From: an uncultured Planctomycetales bacterium | GTDB lineage: Bacteria > Planctomycetota > Planctomycetia > Isosphaerales > Isosphaeraceae | Reading direction: 5' to 3' | DNA: 64,000 bases | NCBI GenBank assembly: GCA_937907525.1 | Contig: CALCIB010000187.1 | Coordinates: 1 to 64,000 of the forward strand | Shown here: positions 23,622 to 32,642 of the stretch, piece by piece | Numbering within the stretch: position 1 is the stretch's first letter | Layout of the letters: every line of letters starts with the position of its first letter | The notes under the pieces: generated by a model | Seen by the model: the letters and a program-made list of their open reading frames with translations, nothing else | Told to the model about the DNA's origin: nothing | Databases searched by the model: none | Translations under genes and position numbers: made by a program

Positions 23622-23919
23622 AAGCATCCGCCTCGCGTTCGGGGCGTGGGCGAGGAAGCGTCCCGGCGGCCTTCCAGGGTTCGTCGCGGCCGTCTGTCTC
23701 ACGGGGGCGGCCCTCCTGACCTTGTCGAAGACCTTGGGACGTCACGCTCACTCATTCCGTCGTTCGACCTCGATCGCCGACGTCGTTCGAGCCGAGGAAG
23801 GCGAGGTCGAACGGCGATCCGCCGAGGATCGCTGGAGAGTCGAGGTCTCGACGAAGCTGGAGGAACTCCTCGCCCGCGTCCCCGGGTGTCCCGAGGATTC
23901 CGCCTCCAGGTCCAACTAG
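23611..23919 (+). CDS. Single-pass membrane protein, 102 aa
   Basis: A basic N-terminus is followed by one membrane segment (GFVAAVCLTGAALLTLS), then a charged helical domain ending in an acidic/Ser tail. The ATG at 23611 lies inside the end of the previous gene (an 11-base overlap), so the two are co-translated. The layout N-in, one helix and soluble tail recalls phage antiholin or spanin partners, but this is inference from position and topology only. Confidence 0.55.
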   Translation: MTNKSIRLAFGAWARKRPGGLPGFVAAVCLTGAALLTLSKTLGRHAHSFRRSTSIADVVRAEEGEVERRSAEDRWRVEVSTKLEELLARVPGCPEDSASRSN

Positions 23920-23936
23920 GTATCCGGAACAACGAC

Positions 23937-24260
23937 ATGATTGGCGACGGAGCCGCGACCAGGACGGTGACGACGACGGCCTCGACGGGGATCGACGTCG
24001 AACGGATCGGTCTCGACGACCGCCTCCGCGAACTCCTCGGCCTCCCGAGCGACGACCCGTCTCGGACTTGGGGAGACAGGGTCGCGGAGGCGATCGTCGC
24101 CGCCGCGGCCAGGGGCGACGCCCGCTCGTGGGGAGTCCTCTTCCGCCGCGCCGGCGCTGGCGCCGCGTCCGAGGCGGCCGGGACGGCCATCGACGACGAG
24201 ACCGCCCGCAGAATCCTGGAGGCCGCCCTTGGACGAGTCGACGATCAATCGCTTGATTAG
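23937..24260 (+). CDS. Candidate small terminase-like protein, 107 aa
   Basis: An acidic helical protein whose tail contains VAEAIVAAAARGDARSWGVLF, resembling the helical segment of small terminase or terminase-associated proteins that list repeated A/G-D-A/R units. No HTH is obvious. It immediately precedes the large terminase and overlaps it by 32 bases, the usual place for the DNA-recognition subunit. The call rests on position, size and helical character; the HTH protein at 22103 is a rival candidate for that role. Confidence 0.45.
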   Translation: MIGDGAATRTVTTTASTGIDVERIGLDDRLRELLGLPSDDPSRTWGDRVAEAIVAAAARGDARSWGVLFRRAGAGAASEAAGTAIDDETARRILEAALGRVDDQSLD

Positions 24261-25809
24261 GTCCGTGCGCGATCGGCGGCCCCGGACGTTGGACGAACTC
24301 CAGGCCTGGATCGAGGCCTTCGTCGGCGTCCGGATCCCGGCGCGGGCCGTCTGTCCCGGCCACTCCTCCCCGCTGGAGATGTTCGCCTCCCAGGTGCTGG
24401 ATCGACCGTCTCTGGCGCTTTGGCACGGCCCGAGAGGGAGCGGCAAATCGTTTCTCTCGGCGCTCGACACCCACCTGGCGAGCCGCTTCAACCCGCGCCA
24501 CGAAACCCACGTCCTGGGCGGGTCGCGGGCGCAGTCGGAGCAGATCTACCGCGCCCTCAAGGATCTGGTTCTCGAGGGAGCGGGGCCGCTCGGAAGCGAC
24601 CGCGACTCGATCCGACGGCTTCTGAAGACGGAGGCGTCCTACGGCAACGGATCGCGGGTGGCGATCCTGTCGGCGAGCCCCACGAGCGTCCGCGGCCCCC
24701 ACGTCGCCTCGCTGAAACTGGACGAGGTCGACGAGATCGACCCGGACATCCGCGAGTCGGCGATCGGCATGGCGATGGACCGCCGAGGAGTCCGGTCGAG
24801 CGTCCTGATGACCTCGACCTGGCATCGCCCGGCCGGCCCGATGGCGGATCTCGTCGACCAGGCGTGCGGGGGGGCCTTCCCGATCCACACCTTTTGCGCC
24901 TTCGAGGTCCTGGAGCGCTGCCCGACCGAGCGGAGCGGCCCGAACCTGGAGAAGTGTCCGGACTGCCCGCTCATGGCCTGGTGCCACGAGGGCCGCGACG
25001 ACGACCCTCTGGGCCGCCCCAAGGCCAAGCGAAGCAATGGACATTATTCGATCGACTCCCTGATTCAGAAGGTCCGGGGCGTCTCGCCGCGGGTCTTCGC
25101 CAGCGACTACCTGTGCCGCGGGCCGAAGGTCGACGGCGTCTGGTTCAAGGAGTTCGACGAGTCCCGGAACGTCTCCGAGGAGGCGGAGTTCGATCCGTCG
25201 CTGCCGGTCCACGTCGCGATCGACTCGGGAGTCTTCACGGGAGCCGTGGCGTTCCAGGTCCACCAAGGCTGGGAGTGGGCCGACCCACCGGAGCCGTCAC
25301 GAGTCCACGTCTTCGCCGACTATCTGGCGGAGGGCCGCTCGGCCGAGACGTGCGCCCTCGAAATCCGGGAGTTTCTCGATCGGCTCTGCGGCTCCGCGAA
25401 GCGGTTCGTGTCCACCGACTCGGCCGGAGGGGCCAGGAATCCCGTCGGCCCGACGGTGATCTCGGAGTTTCAGAGATGCGGACTCGTCGGCGACACGGGT
25501 TTGCAAACCTGGCCCCGATATCCCGGATGCGTGATCGAGGGGCTGAACTTGATTGAAAGCCTGGTCCGGACGGCCGACGGCCGCCCCCGGCTGCTCATCC
25601 ACCCCCGTTGCGCCCAACTCTCCGCGTCGCTCAAGAGCTACGCGAGGGCCCGCCGCGCGGGCCAGTGGATGGACTACCCCGCGGACCCGCAACACCCCTG
25701 GGAAGACCTCGTCGACGCGCTGCGGGGCGGGCTGGGCGTCGCGCTGCCCGAGGGGACGACCCCCGCGGCCCGCCCGCTCCGACGCGCCCGCGCCGACCGC
25801 GTGTTTTAA
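24229..25809 (+). CDS. Phage terminase large subunit (TerL), 526 aa
   Basis: The packaging motor that translocates and cuts DNA into capsids. Walker A GPRGSGKS is at residues 67-74 and Walker B LKLDEVDE at 162-169, followed by a coupling motif (VLMTSTWH). The C-terminal part has an RNase H-like nuclease with acidic positions in VAIDSG and FVSTDSAGG. Between the ATPase and nuclease is a four-Cys patch (C231, C243, C246, C252; CPDCPLMAWCH), probably a zinc site and not usual for TerL. The start is read as TTG at 24229, overlapping the preceding gene by 32 bases. A near-standard length and intact motifs suggest a working enzyme. Confidence 0.92.
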   Translation: MDESTINRLIRSVRDRRPRTLDELQAWIEAFVGVRIPARAVCPGHSSPLEMFASQVLDRPSLALWHGPRGSGKSFLSALDTHLASRFNPRHETHVLGGSRAQSEQIYRALKDLVLEGAGPLGSDRDSIRRLLKTEASYGNGSRVAILSASPTSVRGPHVASLKLDEVDEIDPDIRESAIGMAMDRRGVRSSVLMTSTWHRPAGPMADLVDQACGGAFPIHTFCAFEVLERCPTERSGPNLEKCPDCPLMAWCHEGRDDDPLGRPKAKRSNGHYSIDSLIQKVRGVSPRVFASDYLCRGPKVDGVWFKEFDESRNVSEEAEFDPSLPVHVAIDSGVFTGAVAFQVHQGWEWADPPEPSRVHVFADYLAEGRSAETCALEIREFLDRLCGSAKRFVSTDSAGGARNPVGPTVISEFQRCGLVGDTGLQTWPRYPGCVIEGLNLIESLVRTADGRPRLLIHPRCAQLSASLKSYARARRAGQWMDYPADPQHPWEDLVDALRGGLGVALPEGTTPAARPLRRARADRVF

Positions 25810-25857
25810 ACGGCTTCGCCGCCGCGACATCCCACTTCAGCGGAATCCCACAACGTC

Positions 25858-27459
25858 ATGCTGAACTCGAATACGATCGGCGCGTCGGTCCATCCGACGT
25901 CAGGGGCGGCGATGCCTCGGATAGCCCTGCCGGACGGTCGGCGGTTGGACCGCCCTCATCCCGAATGGCTGGCGCACCATCTCCGCTGGCGATGGCTGCT
26001 CGACTCGTGGGAGGGCGGCGAGGCCTACCGCACCGCCGTCTACGGGTACGACATGCACGGGATGCCCGTGCGGAACCTGGTCCGTCATAAACGGGAGTAC
26101 CCGTCGTCCACCGACGCCGGCGCTTATCCCTTGGGCGGGAGGCCGTTCGGCACCGATCCCGCCTATCAGGCGACGGACGACGACTACGAACTGCGACGGG
26201 CCAGGACGCCGGTCCCGACCTTCGTCTCGGAAGCGGTCGAGGCCCATCTCGCCCGCATCTACAGCCGCGAGGTGCGCCGCGCCGGCCCCGAGTCGTTGAC
26301 CTCGTGGTGGCGCGACGTCGACGGTCGGGGGGCTTCGATCGACGATTTCATGTCGAGTTCGGTCGCCCCGCTCCTCCTGGTGCTGGGCCAGCTCGATCTG
26401 ATCGTCGATCGTCCGGCCGCCCCCGACGGCGAACCGGTGCGGACCCGCGCCGACGAGATCCGGCTGGGGCTCGACGCCTGCGCGGCCTCCTACGTTCTCC
26501 CGGAAAACATGGTCTGGTGGCGCCTGGACCGCGCCGGACGGTATCTCGAATGCCTCGTTCGAGAGGTCGACGACCGAGGCGGCGTCTCCTGGCGTCACTG
26601 GAACGAGAATATCTGGACGTTGTTCGATGACCGCGGCGAGAAGGTCCGCGGGCCCTTCGAACACGGATACGGCCGCGTCCCGATCATCCGAGTCTTCGAT
26701 CGTCGACGGCCGCGCTGCCGGAACATCGGACTTCCCAGGTATGAAAGCATCGCTGAGATCCAGCGCGAGTTTTACAACCGCGACAGCGAGCTGATCCTCA
26801 GCGACACGACGCAGGCGCACCCGCTGCTGCAGGGTCCCGAGGACTACGTGAAGGCCGACGGGGCCGTGCCGATCGGGCCCAACTGGCTGCTCCCCAAGAA
26901 GAAGAACGCCCAAGGGGGGGCGACGACCTACGAGGGGTTCGACGTCATCCGGTTCCCCAAGGAAGGGGCGGACTCCCTGCGGATGAACAAGGCCGATCTG
27001 AGGGACGCCGCCGACCGCGCCGCGCTCTTGTTGAAGCCCGCCGGATCGGCGGGGACGAGCGGGTCGACCGTGGCCCAGAGCGGGATCTCGAAGCGGATCG
27101 ACCAGGCGGCGGGCAACGACCTCTTGAGCAAGATCGCCGCGACGCTGGGCGGGATAGAGCGCCGTCTGGCCGATTTGGCGCTGGCCGTCATGGGGGCCGA
27201 TCCGACGGCCGAGGATCGCGAGGCGATCCGCGTGCAGTATCCGTCGTCCTTCGACCTATACACCGGGGAAGAGTTGGCTCGCGCGGTCGGTCAATTCCAG
27301 ACCGTGCTGGGCGCCGCGGGCCACGCCCCCAAGACGGAGCGGGAGATGCTCGGCAAACTCGTCCGAGTGATGCTCCCGGGGCTGGACGACTCGGACTACG
27401 GCGAATTCGACGTCGAGATCGAGACGTACCTCGGTCTCGACGCGGAGACTCGGGCTTGA
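25858..27459 (+). CDS. Phage portal protein, 533 aa
   Basis: The length and the position between terminase and scaffold fit a portal, the dodecameric ring at one capsid vertex through which DNA passes. The mid-region (RRPRCRNIGLPRYESIAEIQ) is followed by EFYNRDSELILSD and a long helical C-terminus (RIDQAAGNDLLSKIAATLGG), the pattern of the stem and wing helices in siphovirus portals of the DUF1073/DUF4055-like groups. I cannot name the family with certainty. The start ATG at 25858 is 48 bases after the terminase stop; a second ATG at codon 19 is also possible. Confidence 0.85.
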   Translation: MLNSNTIGASVHPTSGAAMPRIALPDGRRLDRPHPEWLAHHLRWRWLLDSWEGGEAYRTAVYGYDMHGMPVRNLVRHKREYPSSTDAGAYPLGGRPFGTDPAYQATDDDYELRRARTPVPTFVSEAVEAHLARIYSREVRRAGPESLTSWWRDVDGRGASIDDFMSSSVAPLLLVLGQLDLIVDRPAAPDGEPVRTRADEIRLGLDACAASYVLPENMVWWRLDRAGRYLECLVREVDDRGGVSWRHWNENIWTLFDDRGEKVRGPFEHGYGRVPIIRVFDRRRPRCRNIGLPRYESIAEIQREFYNRDSELILSDTTQAHPLLQGPEDYVKADGAVPIGPNWLLPKKKNAQGGATTYEGFDVIRFPKEGADSLRMNKADLRDAADRAALLLKPAGSAGTSGSTVAQSGISKRIDQAAGNDLLSKIAATLGGIERRLADLALAVMGADPTAEDREAIRVQYPSSFDLYTGEELARAVGQFQTVLGAAGHAPKTEREMLGKLVRVMLPGLDDSDYGEFDVEIETYLGLDAETRA

Positions 27460-27529
27460 ACGTGCCAAGGGGATTTCGGCGGTCGCGGTCGCGACGCGGC
27501 CGCTCTCTGATTTCGAGCGAGGTTCATAC

Positions 27530-28195
27530 GTGAACGATCAAGCGAGCGTCGACGTCGCTCCGGACGCGGCCGATCAGTCCGGCCCGTCGCGGGGCGAGGA
27601 GCGTCAGCGGTTGCGGGCCCTGGAGGCCCAACTGTCGGACGTCCGACGCCAGCAGGACGCGGCGTTGGAGATGAAGGATCAGGAGCGTCTGCGGGCCCTG
27701 GCCGAGAAGGGTCAGATCGAGGAGGCGCTTGAGCAGCAGCGCCGGACCTGGGAGCGGAAGCACGCCGAGGCGGTCTCCCGATACACGCTTTTGGAACAGC
27801 AGGTCTTCGGCGAGAGAAAATCGGCCGCGATCGCCGACGCCCTCCAGGGTCGGGCGTTCGTCGGCGAAACGTCGGAGCAGCGTTCGGCCGCCGCGGCGAT
27901 GGTCCGTCGACTTCTCCAGGACGAGTTCGAGACGGTTCGAGAGGCGTCGGGCGCGCTCGTGGTCCGCGAGCGGTCCAGCGGTCGTCCGGCCGGAGAGGCC
28001 CTCCGCGAGCGCCTCGACTCGCCGCAGTTCGCGATCTTCTTCGCGGCGACGTCGCGTGGGGGGGCGGGCGGCGACGCCTCGCGACCGTACGCCGCCCCGA
28101 GAGGGGCCCAGCCGGGATCGCTCGAGGCGATCGTCGACCAGTGGAGAGACCGGCAAAACCAGTACCAGTCGTTCGGGCTGCACCCGCTGGTGTGA
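27530..28195 (+). CDS. Capsid scaffolding protein, 221 aa
   Basis: Highly charged and predominantly helical, with a coiled-coil middle (RLRALEAQLSDVRRQ, then ALEQQRRTWERKHAEAV), as expected for an internal scaffold that organises capsid subunits and then leaves. It lies between portal and major capsid gene, the normal scaffold slot. GTG start at 27530. No protease triad or separate maturation protease was found near it, so assembly probably relies on scaffold exit rather than cleavage. Confidence 0.8.
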   Translation: MNDQASVDVAPDAADQSGPSRGEERQRLRALEAQLSDVRRQQDAALEMKDQERLRALAEKGQIEEALEQQRRTWERKHAEAVSRYTLLEQQVFGERKSAAIADALQGRAFVGETSEQRSAAAAMVRRLLQDEFETVREASGALVVRERSSGRPAGEALRERLDSPQFAIFFAATSRGGAGGDASRPYAAPRGAQPGSLEAIVDQWRDRQNQYQSFGLHPLV

Positions 28196-28263
28196 CCCCC
28201 CCGTCGTCGGCGGACGTCCTCGTGGCCGGCCGCCCAGTCGAAATCGATTCGGAGTCAATGTAG

Positions 28264-29400
28264 ATGCCCTCGTATGAGAACAGCCCGCTGACCCAGTTCA
28301 ACGCCTTCAGCGCCGGCGTCCTGCCCAACGACGTCTTCGGCGTGGCGATCAACTGGTTCGTCAACCGGACCCCGCTGACGTCGCGGCTGCCGAAGCTGCC
28401 GGTCGGATCGCCCCACTTCCTGATCGTCAACGACAACTATCGACCTCGCTCGGTGGCGTTGAACGCAGCCCTGACGGCCGCCGCGACGTCGCTGACCGCC
28501 GCGGACGCCTCGGTGTTCGACTCGGGAGACGTCATCCAGGTCGAGCAGGAGTACCTGCTGGTGACGGCCGTGGATCCATCGACGAACACCGTGACGGTGG
28601 CCCGAGGCTACGCGGGCACGACGGCGGCCGCGCACGCCAACGCCCAGCCCATCTTCCTGGTGAGCAACACGCGGACCGGCGCCGAGACGAACGTCTCCGG
28701 CCTCAGCCGGATCCCCCAGGCGACCACTCAGTATTGCCAGACGGTGCAGCACGCCTACCAGGTCGGCGGGGCGCTGCAGGCCGACGCCAACTACGGCTCG
28801 GCCTACGCGACTCCGCTCGACCGCGACCGGATGCTGGCGATGCAGCACGTCATGGACGACTTCGAGTCGGCGGTGTATTACGGCAAGGGGGTCGGCCTGT
28901 CCAGCCCGTCGAGCCGGCCGCTGATGAAGGGGATTCAGTCGCTCCTGTCGACCAACAACGTCACTTCGCCGACGAACGCGGCGGCGTACAAGCCGAGCGA
29001 CCTGATCCGCGACACCATCCAGGCGTGCTTCAACGGCGGCGGCAACCCCAGCCTGCTTTTGGTCAGCACGGACTTCCTGTCGGCCTTCGCCGTCTGGGGT
29101 CACGCCGCGATGCGGGTCAACGCCGGGAGCAACGTCTTCGGCGTGCCGATCGATCTGTTCGAGGCCCCGTTCCTTTCCGGCATCTCCATCGTGCCGGCGC
29201 CGCTGCTGCGCCCGGGCACGGCGGTCTGCCTCTCGGCCAGCGAGGCACGGGTGCGGTTGAAGCGGTCGATGATCGACAAGCCGCGCGGCAGCCGCGGCGA
29301 CGCCTTCGAGGGCGACATCATCATGGAGGGCGCCGTCGAGATCGACAACGAGGCGCATCACGCCTGGGTCTCCGGGATCTCGGCCTTCAGCGCCGCCTGA
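28264..29400 (+). CDS. Major capsid protein, SU10/DUF5309-like, 378 aa
   Basis: HK97-fold capsid protein of the DUF5309/SU10 type, judged from size, position and the pattern: a beta-rich N-terminal insertion (about residues 62-130), a long helix (DRMLAMQHVMDDFESAVYYG), an A-domain stretch (LLLVSTDFLSAFAVWGH) and a late beta segment (DAFEGDIIMEGAVEIDNE). The N-terminal module ends in RGYAGTTAAAHANA and recurs in the large tail protein at 34325. A stem-loop that may end or pause transcription directly follows the gene. Confidence 0.88.
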   Translation: MPSYENSPLTQFNAFSAGVLPNDVFGVAINWFVNRTPLTSRLPKLPVGSPHFLIVNDNYRPRSVALNAALTAAATSLTAADASVFDSGDVIQVEQEYLLVTAVDPSTNTVTVARGYAGTTAAAHANAQPIFLVSNTRTGAETNVSGLSRIPQATTQYCQTVQHAYQVGGALQADANYGSAYATPLDRDRMLAMQHVMDDFESAVYYGKGVGLSSPSSRPLMKGIQSLLSTNNVTSPTNAAAYKPSDLIRDTIQACFNGGGNPSLLLVSTDFLSAFAVWGHAAMRVNAGSNVFGVPIDLFEAPFLSGISIVPAPLLRPGTAVCLSASEARVRLKRSMIDKPRGSRGDAFEGDIIMEGAVEIDNEAHHAWVSGISAFSAA

Positions 29401-29424
29401 GCCTCGGTCAAGAACCCGCCGGAG

Positions 29425-29449
29425 CCGCCCCGCGCGCGACGCGGGGCGG
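29425..29449 (+). terminator. Strong stem-loop just after the capsid gene
   Basis: CCGCCCCGCG (29425-29434) pairs perfectly with CGCGGGGCGG (29440-29449), a 10-bp stem with a 5-base loop, followed by TCATTTCC. The short T-run makes it a partial rather than classical intrinsic terminator. Phages often place such a structure after the capsid gene so that upstream genes are expressed more than the rest. Confidence 0.55.
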
Positions 29450-29472
29450 TCATTTCCACGACGCGAGTCGAC

Positions 29473-29841
29473 ATGAGCACAACTCGTTCCTTCACGTTCC
29501 CCGGCTTGTGGCCTTATATCGAACGCGCGGCCGAGGGGCGGCGCCTTCCGTTCCTGGGCCGCGGGCGTGAGCTGTGGCATTACAAGCAGGTCCAGGACGC
29601 GCTGGGCCAACTCCCCGGCCTCGCCGCGAGCGATCGGCGCGAGTCGTTGGCCCACGTCGCGGCGGTGCGGGACTCGCTCGCCGCGACGCTCGACGGGATC
29701 GACCTGGCCGTGCTGGAGACGGTCCAGGGCCTGGGCGGCGGCGAGTCTCGGGATCCCGCGTGCGGCGCCTCCGAGCCGGCGGAGTCGCAACCGCGTCGCG
29801 GCCTCGCGGCGCGACGGCGGCGCGACTCCCAAAACGAATAA
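29473..29841 (+). CDS. Hypothetical virion-cluster protein, 122 aa
   Basis: An unrecognised protein. The N-terminal half (FPGLWPYIERAAEGRRLP) looks ordered and alpha-helical; the last 35 residues are Arg/Gly-rich and probably disordered. ATG at 29473; no strong ribosome site. It lies between the capsid gene and the connector candidate, so a head-decoration or head-completion role is possible, but no motif shows this. Confidence 0.6.
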   Translation: MSTTRSFTFPGLWPYIERAAEGRRLPFLGRGRELWHYKQVQDALGQLPGLAASDRRESLAHVAAVRDSLAATLDGIDLAVLETVQGLGGGESRDPACGASEPAESQPRRGLAARRRRDSQNE

Positions 29842-29867
29842 ACACCCTTCAGCCTGCGAGCCATTCC

Positions 29868-30545
29868 ATGAGTCAGTCAGACCGGCTCACGATCCTCTAC
29901 GCCGACGACGAGGACGTCGCGGTCCACGCCCCAGGCGACTTCGCGGTGCTGGCGCCGGCCTGGCAGAAGATCGCCCAGGGCTCCGACGGCGTTTTCGGGT
30001 CCGGCCCTAGCTGGACCCTTGCGTCGGCGACGTCGGACTTCGAGGCGGCCGGGGCCCGACCGGGCCATGTGATCCAATTGCGAAAACCCACGTCGGTCTT
30101 CAAAGGCGCGGGCGAACTCTTCGCCGTCGAGGGGGCCGTCGGGGGCTCGCTGACGATCCGCCGCGTCGGCATGCCCGCGGGCGCCGGGGCTCCGCCCGCG
30201 CCGGCCTCGGGCCTCTCCGGCGTGGAGTTCGTCATCGCCACCCTGTCGCCGCAGATCGAGGAGGCGAGCTTCGATCTGAACCGTCTGTTCGCCATCGATC
30301 CACTCGCGCCTGGTCGAACGCCCTCGGATCTCCACGACGTTCGGGAACTCCGCCGCGCCTGCGTCCTCGGCGTGCTCGTCCGCCGCTATGCGGCCGAGTC
30401 GCGCGGCTCCGACGGAGACTTCGCGCAAAAACTCCGACAGGCCGAAGCCGAGTTGGCCGAGGTCCTGGCGCGCCTGGAAGTGCGCTGGGGGTCGGCCGTC
30501 GACCGGTCGTCGTCCTCGATCTTCTCCACACGAATCGTGAGGTGA
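29868..30545 (+). CDS. Head-tail connector candidate, 225 aa
   Basis: The N-terminal part contains a beta-rich segment (HVIQLRKPTSVFKG, FAVEGAVGGSLTIRRVG); the C-terminal half is a set of helices (VRELRRACVLGVLVRRYA, KLRQAEAELAEVLARLEVRWG) like the helical bundle of phage connector (gp6/gp15-type) proteins. Its place after the capsid gene agrees. The ATG at 29868 is 26 bases after the previous stop. The call rests on position and secondary-structure pattern rather than a named domain hit. Confidence 0.6.
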   Translation: MSQSDRLTILYADDEDVAVHAPGDFAVLAPAWQKIAQGSDGVFGSGPSWTLASATSDFEAAGARPGHVIQLRKPTSVFKGAGELFAVEGAVGGSLTIRRVGMPAGAGAPPAPASGLSGVEFVIATLSPQIEEASFDLNRLFAIDPLAPGRTPSDLHDVRELRRACVLGVLVRRYAAESRGSDGDFAQKLRQAEAELAEVLARLEVRWGSAVDRSSSSIFSTRIVR

Positions 30546-30552
30546 TTTCACC

Positions 30553-31008
30553 ATGTCTTTCCTGGTTTCCCGCGAGGGCGACGCGCGCCTCTTGACCGAA
30601 CTCCTCGGCGGCGCCGCGCCCGAGGACTGGCAGCTCGGCCTGTACAACTCGGCCGTCACGCCTTCCGAGACCGACACGGCCGCCACCTACGCCGCGCACG
30701 AGGCTGCTTTCGCCGGCTACGCGCGCAAGACGCTGACTCGTTCGGTGTCGGACTCGACCTGGAACGCGCCGGTGTTGCAGGCCCCCTCCGGATCCCCGCC
30801 CTGGTCCTCCCGCGGACAGGTCGCCCACTCGCAATACGGTTCGGCCCCGACGAGCTGGACGGTCGGCGCGACCGGCGACACGGTTTACGGCTATTTCATC
30901 GTCGGCGCCGTGAGCGGCGCGCTCATCCTGGCCGAGCAGTTCGCGGATCCGCGGACGCTGCACTCGGGCGACACGCTGTCCATCACGCCGGTCTTCGAGG
31001 TCGCCTGA
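30553..31008 (+). CDS. Phage structural protein, 151 aa
   Basis: A beta-rich protein (DWQLGLYNSAVTPSE, VYGYFIVGAVSGALILAEQF) of the size of the small virion proteins seen next to connectors in planctomycete prophages. ATG at 30553, 7 bases after the connector stop, so co-translated. A role as head decoration or fibre-base protein is plausible; nothing in the sequence fixes it. The 113 bases after it contain two weak inverted repeats and the GTG start of the next gene. Confidence 0.6.
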   Translation: MSFLVSREGDARLLTELLGGAAPEDWQLGLYNSAVTPSETDTAATYAAHEAAFAGYARKTLTRSVSDSTWNAPVLQAPSGSPPWSSRGQVAHSQYGSAPTSWTVGATGDTVYGYFIVGAVSGALILAEQFADPRTLHSGDTLSITPVFEVA

Positions 31009-31121
31009 CGATTTCACGACCGTGAAGCGCCTCGGCGAGCCGTCGGCCGCCATGCGGGCCGGCGCGGCGGCCCCATCCATCGACCGCCTCCGCGTCTTCT
31101 CAACGGCCCGAGGGTATCAAC

Positions 31122-32633
31122 GTGAATAAATACTATGTTTCCGTCGACCGCGGGAGCGACTCCAACGACGGGCTCTCGCCCGCGACGCCGTGGAAGACGA
31201 TCGGCAAGGCGATCGGACCGTCGCCGGGCGTCTCGCTCGGGACCGACGGCGCGACGGTTTATATAGAGCCCGGCGCCTACTACGAATCCGTGACGCTCGC
31301 CCTGAACCCGTCGGACGTCGCGCCGCTCGCGATCGTGGGCGACTGCGACGGCGCGGGTTTCCTGGCCGGCGGGCGGACGACGCCGACCGTCGGCGTCGTG
31401 GAGTGGTCCGCATGGGTCGACGACGCGACCCCGCGAACCGACCCCTGCCTCTCGGGCGGCTCCGGATCCCACGTCGCGCTTCGGCGACTCAAGATGTACG
31501 GCGGCATCGCCAATCCGGGGTGCGTGCAAGTCACGACCGGGAAGTCCTGGTCGATCGTCGACTCGGCGTTCATTTGCAGTCATTCCGTTCCCTCCGCGCT
31601 CGTCACGTTTGGGGCGTCGGCGTCGGGAGGCGCCACCGCCGGTCTCGGTTTGCTCGTCGAACGCTGTTCGTTTCTGGCGGACGCCGCCGTGGCGGGCGTA
31701 CTCGTCGTCGCCGCCGAGGCGGCCGCCGAGTATTCGTTGGACTCCGTGATCCGCGACTGCCGCTTCGTGGGCGGCTACGGTTTTCGGATGACTCACGTTT
31801 CGACCGGACTTGGCGCGCTCGGGACGGGGGTGACGGTCGAGCACTGCACGAGTTTCGCCGGGTATCGCGGAGCCATGATCTACGAAGGCGTCGCGACGCC
31901 GACGTTGACGACGCCCGTGTCGATTCGCGGTTGCTTTTTCCGTGCCGCCATCACCATGACCGCCGGGAACGCGACGCACGTCACCGAGGATTGGAACGTG
32001 CTGGTGGGCGGAAATCCCGCCAACGTGCCCGCCGGTCCCAACTCCATCCGCGCCCGACGCGCGGTTTTCGATTTCGACGACGGGCTGCTGGTCGGGACGC
32101 CCCTGCGTCCGATGGGGACGCCCACCGCCGGGTCGCTCCTGGGGGGGTTCGTGGGGAGCGGCGCGTTCCCGCCGACCGACCTGACGGGGCGGGCCCGCCC
32201 GGAGGGATCGGGCGCGGCTCGTCCCGCCGCTGGCGCGTTGGAACGGCACGACACCGGCGAAGCGAACGCGCAATACGCCGACGCGGGCTCGAGCGCGTGT
32301 CTGGCTTTGACGGGTCCGAGTTCGTTGGAACGGCCGATCCTGGTCGACGCGACCGCGACGACGATCGGCGTCAAGGTCCGTTGGGACGGGAACCACGGCG
32401 ACGCGAACAAGCCGAGGGCGGTCCTGCTGGCGAACCCGGAGATCGGGATCGCGAGCGACCAATCCGTCGAGCCGGCGACGTCCGGCGGTTCGGGATCGAC
32501 GCCCAACGCCTACGAGGCGCTGACGTTCGCGCCGGTGACGCCGACGAAGGCCGGCGCCTTGATGCTCCGGCTGGAGTCGCGGTCGGCGGCTGGGAACGGC
32601 GTCGCGTATTTCGATTCGATCACCCTTTCTTGA
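31122..32633 (+). CDS. Beta-helix fibre/spike-like protein, 503 aa
   Basis: It begins with YYVSVDRGSDSNDGLSPATPWKTI, the classic lead-in of right-handed parallel beta-helix proteins (compare DUF1565/NosD-like entries), and continues with regularly spaced short strands and Asp/Gly turns to about residue 300. The C-terminal 150 residues form another beta-rich domain. In a phage setting this would be a tail spike or fibre that binds or cuts a surface polysaccharide; no catalytic pair is identifiable. GTG start at 31122. It lies before the tail genes, an unusual position for a fibre. Confidence 0.7.
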   Translation: MNKYYVSVDRGSDSNDGLSPATPWKTIGKAIGPSPGVSLGTDGATVYIEPGAYYESVTLALNPSDVAPLAIVGDCDGAGFLAGGRTTPTVGVVEWSAWVDDATPRTDPCLSGGSGSHVALRRLKMYGGIANPGCVQVTTGKSWSIVDSAFICSHSVPSALVTFGASASGGATAGLGLLVERCSFLADAAVAGVLVVAAEAAAEYSLDSVIRDCRFVGGYGFRMTHVSTGLGALGTGVTVEHCTSFAGYRGAMIYEGVATPTLTTPVSIRGCFFRAAITMTAGNATHVTEDWNVLVGGNPANVPAGPNSIRARRAVFDFDDGLLVGTPLRPMGTPTAGSLLGGFVGSGAFPPTDLTGRARPEGSGAARPAAGALERHDTGEANAQYADAGSSACLALTGPSSLERPILVDATATTIGVKVRWDGNHGDANKPRAVLLANPEIGIASDQSVEPATSGGSGSTPNAYEALTFAPVTPTKAGALMLRLESRSAAGNGVAYFDSITLS

Positions 32634-32642
32634 TGGACCGTC

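Noticed and set aside
28850..28990. Suspected frameshift in the capsid gene where other frames also stay open
   Set aside because: The capsid frame is continuous from 28264 to 29400 with consistent composition and family-like motifs.
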